A DNA stretch of 64,000 bases from Siphlonurus alternatus (GCA_949825025.1 OX463784.1:14675283-14739282), one strand, 5' to 3'; positions 10,525 through 23,712 are shown, numbered from the stretch's first letter. A program made the numbers and translations. The notes: generated by a model from the sequence alone, not told the origin.

Positions 10525-11642
10525 TATCGCACTTCAGAGTACAACGCAACTAAATTAAATGTATCGTCAAATGAAGAATATTTTAATATAATTGATTTCC
10601 ATGATGTAATTCATCAACAATATTATATCAGTGCAAGTGGGATTTTTATTCTCTTATAAAATTATATTTTACTTCCTTATATCAATCATCAATTAAATTT
10701 GAAATACTGATTATAAGCTAATTAAGCTCTAAAATATAAGTAAATATTACATCTAATTAGTGATAATATTATATTTCTAATGAAAGAAAAAAATATTCCA
10801 TTATTATAATGCATAAAAAAAGTAAAGCTTGCCCAGGTTGTAATTGTTCACACATATTCTAATATAATAATTATGGCCATGGAATAAATTTAATTTTTTG
10901 TGATATTGTTATTTAGGCCTCTTCGAGTATAGTAGCAACGTATAATATATGAAAATTAACAAAGGTGTTACTATGATTATTTGTTGAAGTGTACAATACA
11001 CAGAAGTCTCAGAACTATAGTTTACTGTAATACTGATAGATGGAACTACTAGTTAAATTATAATAACTTCTTGATAATAATAAAACGTTCGATCATCCGT
11101 GAAAGTTTTAATAAAAATGTGAAAGTGAACGAGTTAGTGAAAGGAATAAATTGTATATTTTTGCTTTATTTTCTTTATACTGTTGATCATTTAAATACAC
11201 AGAACTGTAATTTATTTAATTATTTTTTAAAACTGGATTATTTGCTTCATAAAAAAAATAACATTATATTATATTTGATGGAATACGGTGAAACTTTTTT
11301 CATGCTCCGACTATTAACGTTATTGCTACGATGAAAATGATTATTATTAGTGTAATGAAAATTTCTATTATGTTTGAAGATACGGGAAATACGCTAGTCT
11401 AGACTGCATGAAGTATAATATATAATAAAATTTTGGAAGGTTCTTCTTGGAAGCAGCCGGAAGTGTTTTTTTTAATTTTATTTTCTTGCATTTATTTTAA
11501 ATATATATATGCATTACGCTGTTGATATGAAACTGTATTTGAAATATTTTAAACCTAGCATTACCAATGACTTTTTTGTCGTAACACGCAATACCGGGCG
11601 AAAGGGGGAAGGGGGGGTAGGGGGTTCTTAACGACCTGGTAT
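10525..11642. other. AT-rich spacer
   Basis: No gene supported. The 87-codon ORF near 11071-11334 has AT-rich composition, no domain and no signal. A GC-rich patch near 11597-11635 directly precedes the foldback MITE. Confidence 0.5.
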
Positions 11643-12298
11643 TTAAAGTAAAGTGCGCGCTAGAAAAAAAAGTTGAGTTAGTATTTTCTAAAAATAGTGT
11701 AAGTAGTCCTCCATATCAAACCAAAATTCAAAAAATTCTATCTCAAATAGGTTTGCCAGAAAAAAATTCCAAAGTCAGAGTGAACGCGTCGCTTAACATG
11801 GGGCCTTACCTGACAAAACCCCTCGAATATCTCGAAAAAATACACCGTTAGGTGGTATGAAAAAAATATAGTGATGTTCTATGACCCAAGCTTTAACCAA
11901 AAACCGATTAAAAAAAATTTCTCTCGAATCCATTTTTCCGTAAAAAAAATAATAAAAAATCTTATGGGAATTAACATGGTAGATTTTCTTGATTTTTTTA
12001 CGGAAAAATGGATTCGAGAGAAATTTTTTTAATCGGTTTTTGGTTAAAGCTTGGGTCATAGAACATCACTATATTTTTTTCATACCACCTAACGGTGTAT
12101 TTTTTCGAGATATTCGAGGGTTTTTGTCAGGTAAGGCCCCATGTTTAGCGACGCGTTCACTCTGACTTTGGAATTTTTTTTCTGGCAAACCTATTTGAGA
12201 TAGAATTTTTTGAATTTTGGTTTGATATGGAGGACTACTTGAACTATTTTTAGAAAATACTAACTCAACTTTTTTTTCTAGCACGCACTTTACTTTAA
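11643..12298. mobile_element. Foldback MITE family A, copy 2, TTAA target
   Basis: Same family as 4965-5610. The palindrome spans 11647-12294 with TTAA at 11643-11646 and 12295-12298. The arms match copy 1 almost base for base, but the loop sequence is inverted relative to it, as expected for a palindrome inserted in either orientation. Confidence 0.88.
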
Positions 12299-13306
12299 AC
12301 AACATGTTAAAAAAAATATTACATTTTTTTTTTCCAGAAATATATTACTTTTTGCCTAACTATATAATAACTAAGGATTACAAATTGTTTCACAATTCTT
12401 GGAGAATTATTTCAAACCTTTTTCTTTTCTTGAGAGTTGCGGGTCTTCTCGACCCCGTTTTCCCCCTTGGTAATACTATAGGGTTGATTTAGTTTACATT
12501 GAGGAAAGCGGAATTTGCAAAAGACAAAGCCATATAAAATGCTATGGTTTTAATTTGGTCGGACAAAAAAAAGATTGTTTATTATTATTTTTTTTCCATT
12601 TTATTATATAATAGTAGACATATACAAGATATACAGTATATTAAATGGTTGTAAAAATAATGTGTAAATAAATTATGATTTTTTAGGGATTTGCATTGTT
12701 GGTTTAATTCACAACTTTTTTGCTTTTATTTATGTATTATATTTTTTTGTGTAAGTAGTATTTAAATTTTATAATTAAAGCAGCACTACGATATAGCAGC
12801 TAAACTACCCTGGTCGCAGCTGATTATAGTAAAAAAGTTAGGATTTCTCTAAAAATAAGATTAACATTATGACAATTATAAAATAAGTATAATTTAAGCC
12901 AGAGCAAATCATATTTATATGATTATAATTACACAAATCACTGTATTATATTTTATAACATTAGGATATATTATGTTATGTTTAAAATTTTCAAAGAGAC
13001 GACAGTTTTCCTGGATATGATATATAGCACCACTTAACTGTCATGTATAATATACTTTCCAAAGTACATACAGCGAAGAAATTTATAAATTAATTCCCAG
13101 CGCTAATAACAATGCACTTCTTACGTTCGACTGTAGTGCTATATATTACGTATACTGAGAACCATCCAAGGTGTATAGAGGTTTATATGAGGTTTATATA
13201 TAAACCTCTATACACCTTGGAACCATCATCCTCAGAATCCTTTGAACCATATGAACTGGACGCAACAAACCTCTATGCTTTCATTATAAAATTATTTAAA
13301 TAATTA
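12299..13306. other. AT-rich spacer with one strong hairpin
   Basis: No gene supported. The notable object is a hairpin at 13166-13220, listed separately. Confidence 0.5.
13166..13220. repeat. Perfect 23-bp inverted repeat (hairpin)
   Basis: Arms 13166-13188 and 13198-13220 are exact reverse complements starting CCAAGGTGTATAGAGG, with a 9-nt loop. It could be a small inverted duplication or a precursor-like hairpin; the sequence cannot decide. Confidence 0.7.
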
Positions 13307-13532
13307 TTAAGGCGGATTCAGATGGCGACAACGGCGATGCGACGCGATTTTGTCACACAAGCTGTGAAATCCTATGCTGCGAGCGAATTCGCCAGGTTGC
13401 GGCAGCGAAATCGCGTTAATTGCGATGCTCTTTTTATTAATCGCCAAATATGGCCGCCAATAGATGTCACAGCAAGTGCGCATTATTCGCATCGCGTCGC
13501 AGGCTGGAAATCGCCATGTGAATCCACCTTTA
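13307..13532. mobile_element. MITE family F, copy 2
   Basis: Closely matches the copy at 10303-10520. Left TTAA is at 13307-13310; the right flank reads TTTA (13529-13532), probably a mutated TTAA. Confidence 0.85.
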
Positions 13533-14977
13533 CGATTTTTTTTTCTTATTGAATTTTCAAATCTAAATGAAAAACATTTCTATATAGAATCTAATTAGTT
13601 AATCTAATTAATTAATTTAATGCATATTTTCTGGCATAAACACATATCCTTCATTGCTACTTATCATTGGAATTTGTTGTTCCTCTACAACACTTTGTAA
13701 ACTTAATAGGTATTCTTTATTATATGGTTATTCATAAAAAGGAGAGAAAAGCTTAAAATATAAACTTCAAAATTTCTTGATAAAAATGTATTTACAGATA
13801 TACAGTACAAAATATTTTTTATATAAAAAAAGAAAACATTCATACACATTTATATACATTTAACAAAAATCATTTTTATGCAGACAAATCCATATTATCA
13901 CAATAAAAAAATGTTTACATGTATGCATAAAAATGTAAGTTCATTTACTGCATGCATTTATCATAGATTTCTCTTAAACACTAATTATATTGTTCTAAAA
14001 AAAAATTACAACTATTAAATTTATGAATACATTTTTGATCCAATATTCATAATCATAATTGTAATATATTTCAAAGAGTATTTTAATAATAAATAAAATT
14101 ATCAACATTATTAATGACGTATTTTTATACCCATTATAATTAATAGGTTTACGGATTTGATTAAAATTAATAACGAATTTACAAATACGTATAATTTGAA
14201 TGAACATTTCAGAACATTATTTCAAAATAAATTTGGTTTGGGTGGGTATAGTATAGAGACAAATAATATCAAAAAGTAAATAACTCCAAATTATTTACTT
14301 TGTTTTTTAAATTACTCAAAATATGTGATACTTCCTTTTCTGGCACAATATTGTCTCTAGTAATTAATTCAAAATCACCCATATAAAAAATAACAAGGTA
14401 GTGTCAATTATAAAATATGCTACAGTAATTTAAATATTACAAAGTAATTTTTAAATTATTGCAACATAATTTAAAATTACACTGAAATATGCTGGGATAT
14501 TAGTATACTTTTGTAAGGGGGTAAACAATAACACATAACAAAATACAACATATATATCAGAATATTTGAATTTTATGATTTTTAACATGAATACAGTCCT
14601 TGATATTCTTCTACTTAAATTTACGTATTGGTGCTTAATATAACATTACATTAACTTTCCTTAGAATGCATTTAATTTAAAAAATTCACTTAAACAGATA
14701 TCAAGTGTCCAACTTCAAATAATTAAAATCTCTTGAAACATTCTGACTTGAAAATAATTATATATTTTAAGAGTTTTTAAAGATTAAAGCTGAACATTTT
14801 TTTCTACTGTCCCACAAAATTCACCTGATCAATAAATATATATTGATGTATTATTCAAACAGTATATATCATCATTATGATTATGTATTTTCCAGGTATA
14901 TTTTCTGAGACATGGACTGTACACCCTGCAACAATACGAATTTTACTACTGCATGATTCAAGAAACAAAGAGATGCA
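13533..14977. other. AT-rich spacer
   Basis: No gene, RNA or clear repeat seen over about 1.4 kb. Confidence 0.5.
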
Positions 14978-15105
14978 GGGGGGTCTTCAAATAACACCAC
15001 TTAACCTAAACTTAGCCTAAGACTGTCTTAGCGCAACAATAAAGAATACGCTAAGACTGTCTTAATTTTAGGATTGTTGTAATTTGTGTTATTTGAAGAC
15101 CCCCC
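14978..15105. mobile_element. Small palindromic MITE, ends GGGGGGTCTTCAAATAACAC
   Basis: The inverted ends are 20-bp perfect complements. The interior carries a second inverted pair, CTAAGACTGTCTTA. Only one copy is present, so the family and target site are uncertain. Confidence 0.65.
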
Positions 15106-15534
15106 AGATTTTTAAATTTTGGTAAGGTAAAAAGTTACCTCCCGAAAAGTTAAGATTCACCTCATCTCTATATTTATCATTACCTCAGAATGTAAATCAC
15201 GTATACCTTCAAAAAAAATTTAATGGAACTTTGACCATTATTCTAGTGATATAAGGTTTAGAATTGCATCAATTGTTTTTGTAGTTATGTTATTGCATTT
15301 TGAGGCAACGTTATATAGACCACTTTCAATCAAATCAGGAATAACTTTCGTACTGTCCCGATGTGTACAATGTAATATCCTATAAATTAAATTTTGTTGT
15401 TGATATTTTATATGAAACTAGTTACACCCTCTTAAGCCTGTATTACACCATAAATTTTGCATACAATATTTCCTTGCAAGAAAATTTCATCTCCATACAA
15501 ACAAATGGAGTTATGTTTTCTTGAAAGGAAAAAT

Positions 15535-15889
15535 TTAAGGGTAAGGTAACGCCACCAATGTTAAAAAAAATCCCTCTCACAAAAATTCTGAAAAAAATTT
15601 AAAATGTTCTCCTCTACACCCCCTATCAGTACCTAAAATATCAGGTATACAAATACGATCTAGTTTTTGAGTTAGGAATTTTTAAAGTTGACTACTTTAA
15701 CATGGAGAAATAGAAATCCCATGTTAAATTAGTCAACTTTAAAAATTCATAACTCAAAAACTAGATCGTATTTGTATACCTGATATTTTAGCTACTGATA
15801 GGGGGTGTAGAGGAGAACATTTTAAATTTTTTTCAGAATATTTGTGAGAGGGATTTTTTTTAACATTGGTGGCGTTACCTTACCCTTAA
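15535..15889. mobile_element. Foldback MITE family B, copy 1, TTAA target
   Basis: A nearly perfect palindrome at 15539-15885 has ends GGGTAAGGTAACGCC / GGCGTTACCTTACCC and TTAA at 15535-15538 and 15886-15889. A degenerate half copy lies at 61921-62097. It sits about 75 bp downstream of the poly(A) signal of gene 2. Confidence 0.85.
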
Positions 15890-15960
15890 TGCAATATTTA
15901 GAAAAATTGTATCGTGTAATACCACATTTATATCACAATATAGTACTACCAACCCCAGTC

Positions 15961-15966
15961 TTTATT
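15961..15966 (-). terminator. Poly(A) signal of gene 2
   Basis: TTTATT on the plus strand is AATAAA on the minus strand, about 11 nt beyond the TAG stop. It implies a very short 3' UTR. Confidence 0.6.
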
Positions 15967-15976
15967 GTACATAAAT

Positions 15977-16348
15977 CTATATAAAACCAGCCTGCTTGAG
16001 GATTGAGAACACCTTCTGTCTTGGGATCTTCTCTGCCTCCCTCTGTGTGACCTGCTCTTCGCCGGGGATGAACCAACTGCTCTTGGCAAGAGCCTGGGCG
16101 ATCCTGGGGTTCTTGTAGAAAGGGTTCTTCATATGTTCGGGAAGATGTGACTCATCCTCGGCAGCAGCAACCACGGCACGGTGAGCAACATTTTGTTGTT
16201 GAGGTTGTTGTTGAAGTTGTTGAGGGAATCCTCCAATCGCACGAGCAATAGGAAGAGGTGGTGGTGCAAGTCCGTCAAATTGGACTGGGAAGAATTGTCC
16301 ATGACAAACAGCAACCAGGAGGAAGAAAATTGCTACTGAGACCTTCAT
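15977..16348 (-). CDS. Gene 2: small secreted protein with conserved-looking C-terminal block
   Basis: 123 residues in one coding exon. A signal peptide (MKVSVAIFFLLVAVCHG) is followed by a Pro/Gln-rich middle (QQLQQQPQQQ) and a hydrophilic C-terminal block containing LPEHMKNPFYKNPRIAQALA, SWFIPGEE, EAEKIPRQKV and a terminal AGFI. From memory, short secreted arthropod proteins carry a similar NPFY..P.IA.ALA and EAEKIPR arrangement, but I know no function and give no name. The exon begins at 16357 after CTTTCTGTTTCAG, 9 nt before the ATG, so the leader must come mainly from an upstream exon; a candidate lies at 20963 to about 21015. An ORF in another frame over this exon is a shadow. Confidence 0.8.
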   Translation of the reverse strand: MKVSVAIFFLLVAVCHGQFFPVQFDGLAPPPLPIARAIGGFPQQLQQQPQQQNVAHRAVVAAAEDESHLPEHMKNPFYKNPRIAQALAKSSWFIPGEEQVTQREAEKIPRQKVFSILKQAGFI

Positions 16349-16378
16349 TTTTAAAATCTGAAACAGAAAGAAAGAAAT

Positions 16379-16716
16379 TTAAGGATGAATCTCAGTAGAT
16401 TGATATCTCGTAATCGTACCGCCTGAATGCAACAAGACTTGCAGGGGCTTTTAGAACTCACCATCAATAGGTGGCATACAAATTTTGAAACGAATCTGTC
16501 TTATCAGTTTTGTGAAAACTGAGGTAGAAGTTTAACATGGGCCTTATGGACGAAAACCGGAAATGGTGCTGTTGTAAGAACACTGCAAGACTGAATTTGC
16601 TCCTACCATAAGCGATTAAGTTTTAGAACATTCTCGATTTTTTAAAATTTATTTCATTCGATTCGTTTACAGGGAAATATTCTTTGAATCCAGCAGTAAC
16701 TGAGATTAATCGTTAA
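16379..16716. mobile_element. MITE family G, copy 1, TTAA target
   Basis: A 330-bp element (16383-16712) lies between TTAA at 16379-16382 and 16713-16716, with ends about GGATGAATCTCAGT / ACTGAGATTAATCG. Further copies at 30371-30707 (inverted) and 35680-36007 each keep TTAA on both sides. It sits about 25 bp upstream of the 3' splice site of gene 2's leader intron. Confidence 0.88.
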
Positions 16717-17411
16717 TATGTAATATTTTATTTAGAAAGTTACTTTGTAGCTTAAAATTGAGTGGTTTTAAGAAATTTTTATTCTAAGATTAATTTTGTT
16801 TGTTTTTTTAAAAATTATATAAATTAAAGATAGAAAGTGCTTGTATTATGGTTTATATAAAAAAAAGAAAATTATATAAAATTAGATCTTATCTAATGAC
16901 TAATATTTCATCATTGTCAATCAAAAATATATAGGGAGGAAACTTTCTTTCGCTAATAGATGATAATCGTAAATGTGTTGTTCGAACATATTACATAAGA
17001 GATATCATTTTTTATAGTAAGGAAAATTTCTAAAGCGAGGTGAGTATCTTTCTGTTATGAATAACCATTGATTGTTGTTATATAATGTCATTTTCATTTT
17101 AATAAATATCATTCATTTCATTTTCAAATAATTGTCAGAATTTATATTTTTGATCATTTTTTGAAACAGAAACCTCGCTAGTCCAAAAATAGATGCAATT
17201 TAGACATTAAGCGGCTTAATTAATATGTAGTAGAGCACATTTCTCCACACCTTGATGGAAATGTTATGAAGACGAAGATTTAATTACCATTTCCTTCAAT
17301 GAATCAATGTACAGTTCTTACAGAGTGAATTTGCATTCATTATTTAACCTGGCTCTCATATTGCTTTTATTTTAAATGTTTGTAAATAAATTTTTTAATT
17401 AATACTTATAA

Positions 17412-17560
17412 AGAGGCATTCATAAAGTCTAAAGGCCACATTTAAGGCTCGATTGCTCGATAATTTAAAGCTTGATTTTAGACGTGTTTTTTAGACCCAA
17501 AATTTCTGGTCTTAAATTATTGAGCCTTAAATGTAGCCTTAAGGCTTTGTGAATGCCCCT
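17412..17560. mobile_element. Small palindromic MITE, ends AG(A/G)GGCATTCA.AAAG
   Basis: The inverted ends match those of 31705-31880 (GGGGCATTCACAAAGC). Both flanks read TATAA, which may be the target site. The interior has inverted TTTAAGGCTC / GAGCCTTAAA segments. Confidence 0.65.
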
Positions 17561-18308
17561 TATAAACAATTATTGGTATAAGTAATAACACAAAATTAAG
17601 TATTAAAAAATGATTAAATAATAATAATATATAATGATAATAAAAAATTAATTTATTTTTAAATAAATAATAAGTCAATTTGTTTTTTAAAATTAATTTA
17701 CATTTAGTATTTTGATAATGAACTGTTAGACGATAAAATAAATATATCTATAAATGTTACTCTTCAATAATTTCATTCGCTAGATTTCTTTAAAAAAAAA
17801 AGAGCTCATACAGGTACCCATATAAGCATATCAAATAATTTATAACAATATATTCGATCATAATGAATTTAATTCCTTAAAAATAATTTTAACGTATCAA
17901 ATCTCAAATATATTGTAATTGAGAGTACAGAAAGTTGACACAATGATAGGCGGATCTAAAAATTATCCGGATCTACTGCTACATTGAATATCCTTGAGAG
18001 TATTTAGCCCGGGGCTTGGGGAAACTAAAGATCTGCTCAAGGTCGAGCTCCAAACTTGACCTCAATAAAAAACAGCCTTGTCTTAACATTCAGAGCGGTT
18101 CCTTCCTACCTTACATCTCTTCGACCTTCTACGTGTGTACCAGACCAATTATTTGTGTTTAATTAAGATTATTTACATTATTAGCATCCAGTCGAGCATA
18201 CGTGTGATTCAACATTTGAAATGTTTTATTGCGTTTTCTTGCAATGCATTTAATCGAGTATTATAATATATTATACGTTTGTACCAGTATAATTGACAAC
18301 CCTTGGAC

Positions 18309-18419
18309 CATAGATGATGTCTAACATTAAGCCAGGCCTAAGTTTGTTGATTTCGATTATTGCAATAATTAAAATGAGCAAACTTATATAACCTGACTTA
18401 ACGTTAGACTTCATCTATG
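18309..18419. mobile_element. Small palindromic MITE-like repeat
   Basis: CATAGATGATGTCTAACATT is mirrored by an inverted, slightly diverged copy ending at 18419. Single copy, so the family is unknown. Confidence 0.55.
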
Positions 18420-20962
18420 CAATTGTTTTATTTCACTTTATATAGCATTGTTTACACTATTCTGTTAAGACAATCAATATTATAAACTATGGCCTATTCA
18501 GATTGATTTATGCTTCATGAAGCTATGAAACAAGATTTAAATTTAAAAGAAGTTTGAAAATGCTCTTAAAGTATAAAAATCAATTAGTAAGTATTCTTAT
18601 TTCATGCCTTAAAATAATGTGTTAAATTATAAATAAACGTTTAATTTCGAATATTGTAAACAAATGTTGCTTAAATTAAGAGTTGCAAATTTCAATAAAA
18701 TGGTAGCAGTGTGACATTCAAGTAACCTTATAGAGGATATATTTTAGACTTACTGTTAGATCCACCTACACTATTGGCACAACACTGTAAAGTTAACCGG
18801 TGCATTACTGCAATTCAAGTAAGAATAATTCGTCTAAAAATACTACATAAGAATGTAAATGCAATTTAAGTACAGAGTTAGTCATAGAGGATGAAAAAGA
18901 GTGATTGGTGAATCGCGAGCACATGCTGTTCCACTAAATTTGACTGCGACTATAGAAATAGCTAATAGCATGAAGCGAAAAACTAATTATTTAATATTAT
19001 TATTATTGTTTATTTATAATTGCATTTATTTATTAATAAATATATTATATAACTTCAAATAAAATGAAAAGTCATTTTTCAATGATGCAACCAATAATAA
19101 AATAAAAATTCTATCACTATTTCATTTGGTTAACATTTAATAAATTATGCTTTCGGTGTACATTGATTTTAGAGAATAATAATAGAATTTTTATCATAAT
19201 ATTTAAAAAAAAATCAACCGTAAAATCAATTTTATAACAAATCTAATACATATAAAAAAATCAATATAATTCTGTCATCATTGATTCCAAGTAGTATTTG
19301 ATTATTATGTAATATTTAAGATTGCGATGTGCTTGGCTTAACTTACAGGTCACGTGTTAATGACGTCATCATACGCAACAATTCAACTCACTTTCTCCCC
19401 TTGCAAGGGTGACAATAATGCCAACAATAAGATTTGCAAGTGTTATTATAATTTATGTCACATAATCTTATATAGTACTTGTACTAAAACCAGTACGTGA
19501 TATTGCTTTACGTTTTTCTATATTCGTTACGCTCTCTGATTCTATGTCCACTATAATTATTACTTAATATTTTTACTATAAAAATTTATGAACTTTAAAA
19601 AAAAGTGATGCATATCTTTTTGTACTTTACATATAAATTTCAAAATTTTAAACTTATATGCAATTGTGTTTCGCAATGAAGTTAATTATTATCTTTGTAA
19701 TTATTTGTATTGTAATACATTGTAAAAAGATTTTAATCAATTAATTTATTATTTTTAATTACATTTACTACTACTGTAATTAAATATTAGGTTGTTAAAT
19801 TACCATGAATAGTTTAAAAATATTAATTAAAATATGACATTAAATTTATTACAAAATTTTCGTAGTGGAATACAATGAAATAAGTTCTAGAAAGGTAAAC
19901 AATATTATGTTATTATTAATTAATTATATAATTAGATTTGTAAAGGTTTTATAATTATCAAATATAAATTGCAAAATTTTTGATGAGAAATTAATGTCAT
20001 TGAATTCCAAGAATTTGTGACACATACTTTAAAGAAAACACTTTCCTTAATAATTTACAACTTTAAAAGGTGTTATAAGAAATTTATTACTATATAAAAA
20101 TTTTATTTTACTAGTATTATTGGCTTTTTTATTAATGTTAATCTGGTTTAAACTGAATACAGTTATTTTTCTCTCATCGCATTAGGGATACTTTCAACTT
20201 TCGTAACTTATTTTTCCAATATAGGAATGTCAAAACACCGATAGTGTTTACTACTGCATTTTGTGACAAGCACTCAATTTAAAAGTCAGCTTTCTTTTTA
20301 GTAGTCCACTTTTGGTACGAAAACAAATATTTGTTCATTACCAATTATTTTTACATTGATAGTGGTGAAATCGATCACTAGCAAAAGTATATATCTGCGT
20401 TATATAATGTTTTTTTCTGTGCATAATTGATTGAATAACAAAATCTATTCAATATTATAGCATTTAACTTTTTACATTTAAATTTCGTTGTACATGAGGT
20501 ACTTACACTGTTTAATTTAATAAAAAGAAATGTTACTGTACCAATAGTTTCCAATTAAAATTCAGTCTGATTACACGTATTTATAAAATAACTATTTTTA
20601 ACGCAAGTGTATAGCAAAGTATTGTTTAATATGAATAACGTAATATTATATAATTTTTGTAATTTATATTTATTTCAATTTCGTTTTGTATAAATCCATC
20701 ATGCACAAGAGATTGAAGTTTTCACTTTTTATTTCTCTTCTCCTTTTAATATAAATTTTATTAAAAAAAAATACCAAAAAATGAAGATGCCAAAATTTAA
20801 AATATGATTTTAATAAAATTTAAAACCTAAAATTAATTCTCTCCGTGCGTCATTATCTTATTTAAAATATTACAAATAAAACTAGTACTCACAATAATTT
20901 ACACTTTTTGTTCACCAGCACGATATAATATCACTTTTATGAAAGTATTACACTTGTCTTAC

Positions 20963-21052
20963 CTGTTGAGACGACGACAAGTTTGATGCACCTGCTGTAG
21001 AGAAGTGGAAGTGAATAGCGCTTGGAGCGGGAGGGAAGGCTCAGTTTATATA
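20963..21052 (-). promoter_or_regulatory. Probable promoter and untranslated first exon of gene 2
   Basis: On the minus strand a TATATAA box (21052-21046) is followed about 40 nt later by TTCACTT. A GC-richer segment then ends in CTCAACAG|GTAAGA, a strong donor with the last exon base at 20963. No other minus-strand promoter-like site was seen between it and the coding exon. The link to gene 2 is inferred from strand, spacing and the need for an upstream exon. Confidence 0.6.
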
Positions 21053-21059
21053 TGAGAAT

Positions 21060-22335
21060 GTTCAATAGAGAGGGGAGAACAGCCTTGATGAAAACAGGGT
21101 CAAAGTCAGACAGAACAGAACAGTCAAACATCTTTTCAGTCAATGGACCAACCTCAGGAAGCTGGATATTACATTTTAGCAAGGTCAATAGCAAATTATA
21201 TCATAGACAACTTTTATGTAAGAGGTCGTTCACTATTACTAGGTTTTAATTATTAATGTTAATATTGATGGTAAATTTGTTTAAAATTATAAGGTATTAT
21301 TAAAAAAAGGTAAACACAATTAAATACATTGCTAGTAGAATTATATGAGATTCTTTTTATATAAGAATTCAATGGATGCATAATGATGCATTAGTAGGAA
21401 GCTTAAATTATATACTGAATTTTACTTTTGCTTCAATTTAAATTTTAAGCAAATCCAATTTTCAAAATATTGAACAATATGCTACTTAGGCAAAATTGAA
21501 TTTCAAAATTGTGTATGCATATACAGTATTCGAATAAATTATGACATTCTGCATTTTCATAGAAGTATAGAAATAAATTTTATTTAATGCTCCCTTTTTT
21601 CATACTATTAACTTTGTACATCGTATTATCTTTCAAATAATGTTTCATGGTTCACAAAAAAAAAAATAAAAATAAATAAATATTGAAATTCGGTAAATTA
21701 AAAAAAAAAGGTGCTATGATCCAAAATTCACATCATCCAGTCATATTAAACATATGGTAATTATCTATTACGAAAGACTTCCTTGCTGTCATTCAGTAGT
21801 GTAATAAATCATCCTGAACATAAATATTCGTTATATTAATTAAAATTACGGATTTCATTTGTATTGCTGAAATGACTGACGACTCGAAGAAATACCTAAC
21901 GACCCAATATTAGTGTTACTGTTTGAACTCCCTAACATTGAACCTCAAAAAATAATTAATATATTTACAAATAATAAAATTAATAATAACTTTAATCCGT
22001 TGAATTTAAAATAAAAAGATTTAAAATCGATTATACATAATAATATTTATAAATGTAATTTTTATTTATTTTGTAAATTAAAAATAAAAATAAATACTAC
22101 ATATATTGCATTTAAAAAGTTCATTTATTATTATTATTATTATTATTTTTTTTTTTTAGATGCCAAATAAATATAATGAAGCTCAAATTCATTTGGGATT
22201 TTTAATCATGCGTAAGTGTGCCAACTTCTTGTAAAGAAATTCAAAAAGATAAATAATTTTATGTATTTTACTTATTTTAGACTACTGTCAGAAAGCGTAT
22301 TTTTCAAAAATCCGGACCGGTGCATTTTTATCATA
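21060..22335. other. AT-rich spacer
   Basis: Upstream of the gene 2 promoter; no gene. The ORF at about 21022-21249 overlaps the promoter and is not supported. Confidence 0.5.
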
Positions 22336-22830
22336 TAATGGGGTACTGACCGGTATTTGAGATAGCAATACTAATAAAAATTACTGTGAATTCTATGAAG
22401 AACGAGCCCTATTAGAGCATTCTACGACAATTTGCTGATTTTATATGAATTTTTAAAACTTTTTTGATGACGTCATAGCATTGAATCTTAAATGGGAAAA
22501 TGCATCAGTTAACATTGCTAAAATGAAAAGTTATTGAGGTAGGCATTTGAAACTTTCATTATCGTGATTCTAGCACCTAAAAACCTTGCAAATGAAGTTT
22601 TGGTTACATTTCAATATTATGTATATGGGATTTGGCACAATGTTAACTGATATATTTTCCCATTTAAGAATCAATGCTATGACGTTATTTTTGAGAGGTT
22701 TTAAAAATTCATATAAAATCAGGAAATTGTTATAGAATGCTGTAATAGGGCTTGTTCTTCATGAAATTCTTGTGCCTTGTGAAATATTTACAAAAACTTG
22801 CAACTTTTTTTTTTGGTCAGTACCCCATTA
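22336..22830. mobile_element. Foldback MITE family D, copy 1, TA target
   Basis: A palindrome at 22338-22828 has perfect ends TAATGGGGTACTGACC / GGTCAGTACCCCATTA, with TA as the likely target. The arms carry TTTTGATGACGTCATAGC (TGACGTCA at 22468) and a diverged mirror of it. The ends resemble those at 47456 (TAATGGAGTATCGACC) and the core resembles that of 43694-44435. Confidence 0.75.
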
Positions 22831-23234
22831 CGAAGATTTACTTTTAAAAAACTATTATACAAAATCTTATTAGTCTTATTACAATAAGATATTCTGCTAA
22901 ATTTATATTTTTCATTCATTCATATGGTTGACACATTATAAACGTTGCATTTGTATTATGCTATTATAAAAATTACGAAAATAAAATGAACCATCGTGTT
23001 GAGTTTGAATATTTGCACGCATGATTCGAGTTTCATCAAAATTTTCATAAATTCTCATGTTTCAATCAAATTACATTGTAATTTTGAATTTTGCGATTAA
23101 AATCCCTGAAAATGATATTGATGTGTTAATTCACAAATATTTACTTTAGTTCGTATCTTTCTAAAATATACTTCAATTAAGAGGAAAATTTCTATGGTTC
23201 TTCGTATATTAGAATTTAAGAACTAAATTGACAT
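22831..23234. other. AT-rich spacer
   Basis: Nothing recognisable. Confidence 0.5.
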
Positions 23235-23390
23235 TGGGTGCGATTCACGAAGAAGTTAGCCAGGTTTCTAACCACGTTTAGCTTAACCACGTTTAACTAT
23301 ACCTGATATGTTAAATCAGCTTAACATATGTTGATATGTTAAGCTAAACGTGGTTAAAAAACTGGCTAACTTCTTCGTGAATCGCACCCA
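23235..23390. mobile_element. Palindromic MITE, ends TGGGTGCGATTCACGAAGAA
   Basis: Near-perfect inverted ends of about 30 bp (through GTTAGCCAG), with inner inverted copies of AACCACGTTTAGCTTAA. The flanks share ATT, so a 3-bp target duplication is possible but unproven. Confidence 0.7.
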
Positions 23391-23712
23391 TTAGTGTTAC
23401 ATTAAATAACATGTTCTTTTAACTAAATTAATTTAAAATATAAACCTACACCAAGCTTATACAACCCTGAACCTACACAAAAAATTAAATATTCTACTGC
23501 AATAATGGTAATTAAATTAAGTTAGTAGAAAAATATGAAAGGAGAGTTTTATTTTTAAATACAGGGAAAATTAATACTAAATGAATAATTGATTGATAAG
23601 TTATAGTTTCATAATTATATTTTCTGTACTTAAAAAATCAAACATTATCGTGTTTTTATGCGAGTCTCATTATTATATTTATCACTAACTAGTAGCTATC
23701 TAACTATACATA
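23391..23712. other. AT-rich spacer
   Basis: No gene or repeat recognised. Confidence 0.5.

Larger units (their letters stand above)
16717..20962 (-). other. Large probable 5'-UTR intron of gene 2
   Basis: AT-rich sequence between the candidate first exon and the coding exon. It holds two small palindromes (17412-17560 and 18309-18419), a TGACGTCA at 19361 and no supported ORF. A modestly GC-richer stretch near 18000-18130 was not recognised. Confidence 0.5.

Noticed and set aside
10299..13552. Similar ORFs over the two MITE F copies, suggesting a protein family
   Set aside because: Both lie wholly inside the repeat and run across its ends; there is no start context, and other copies break the frame.
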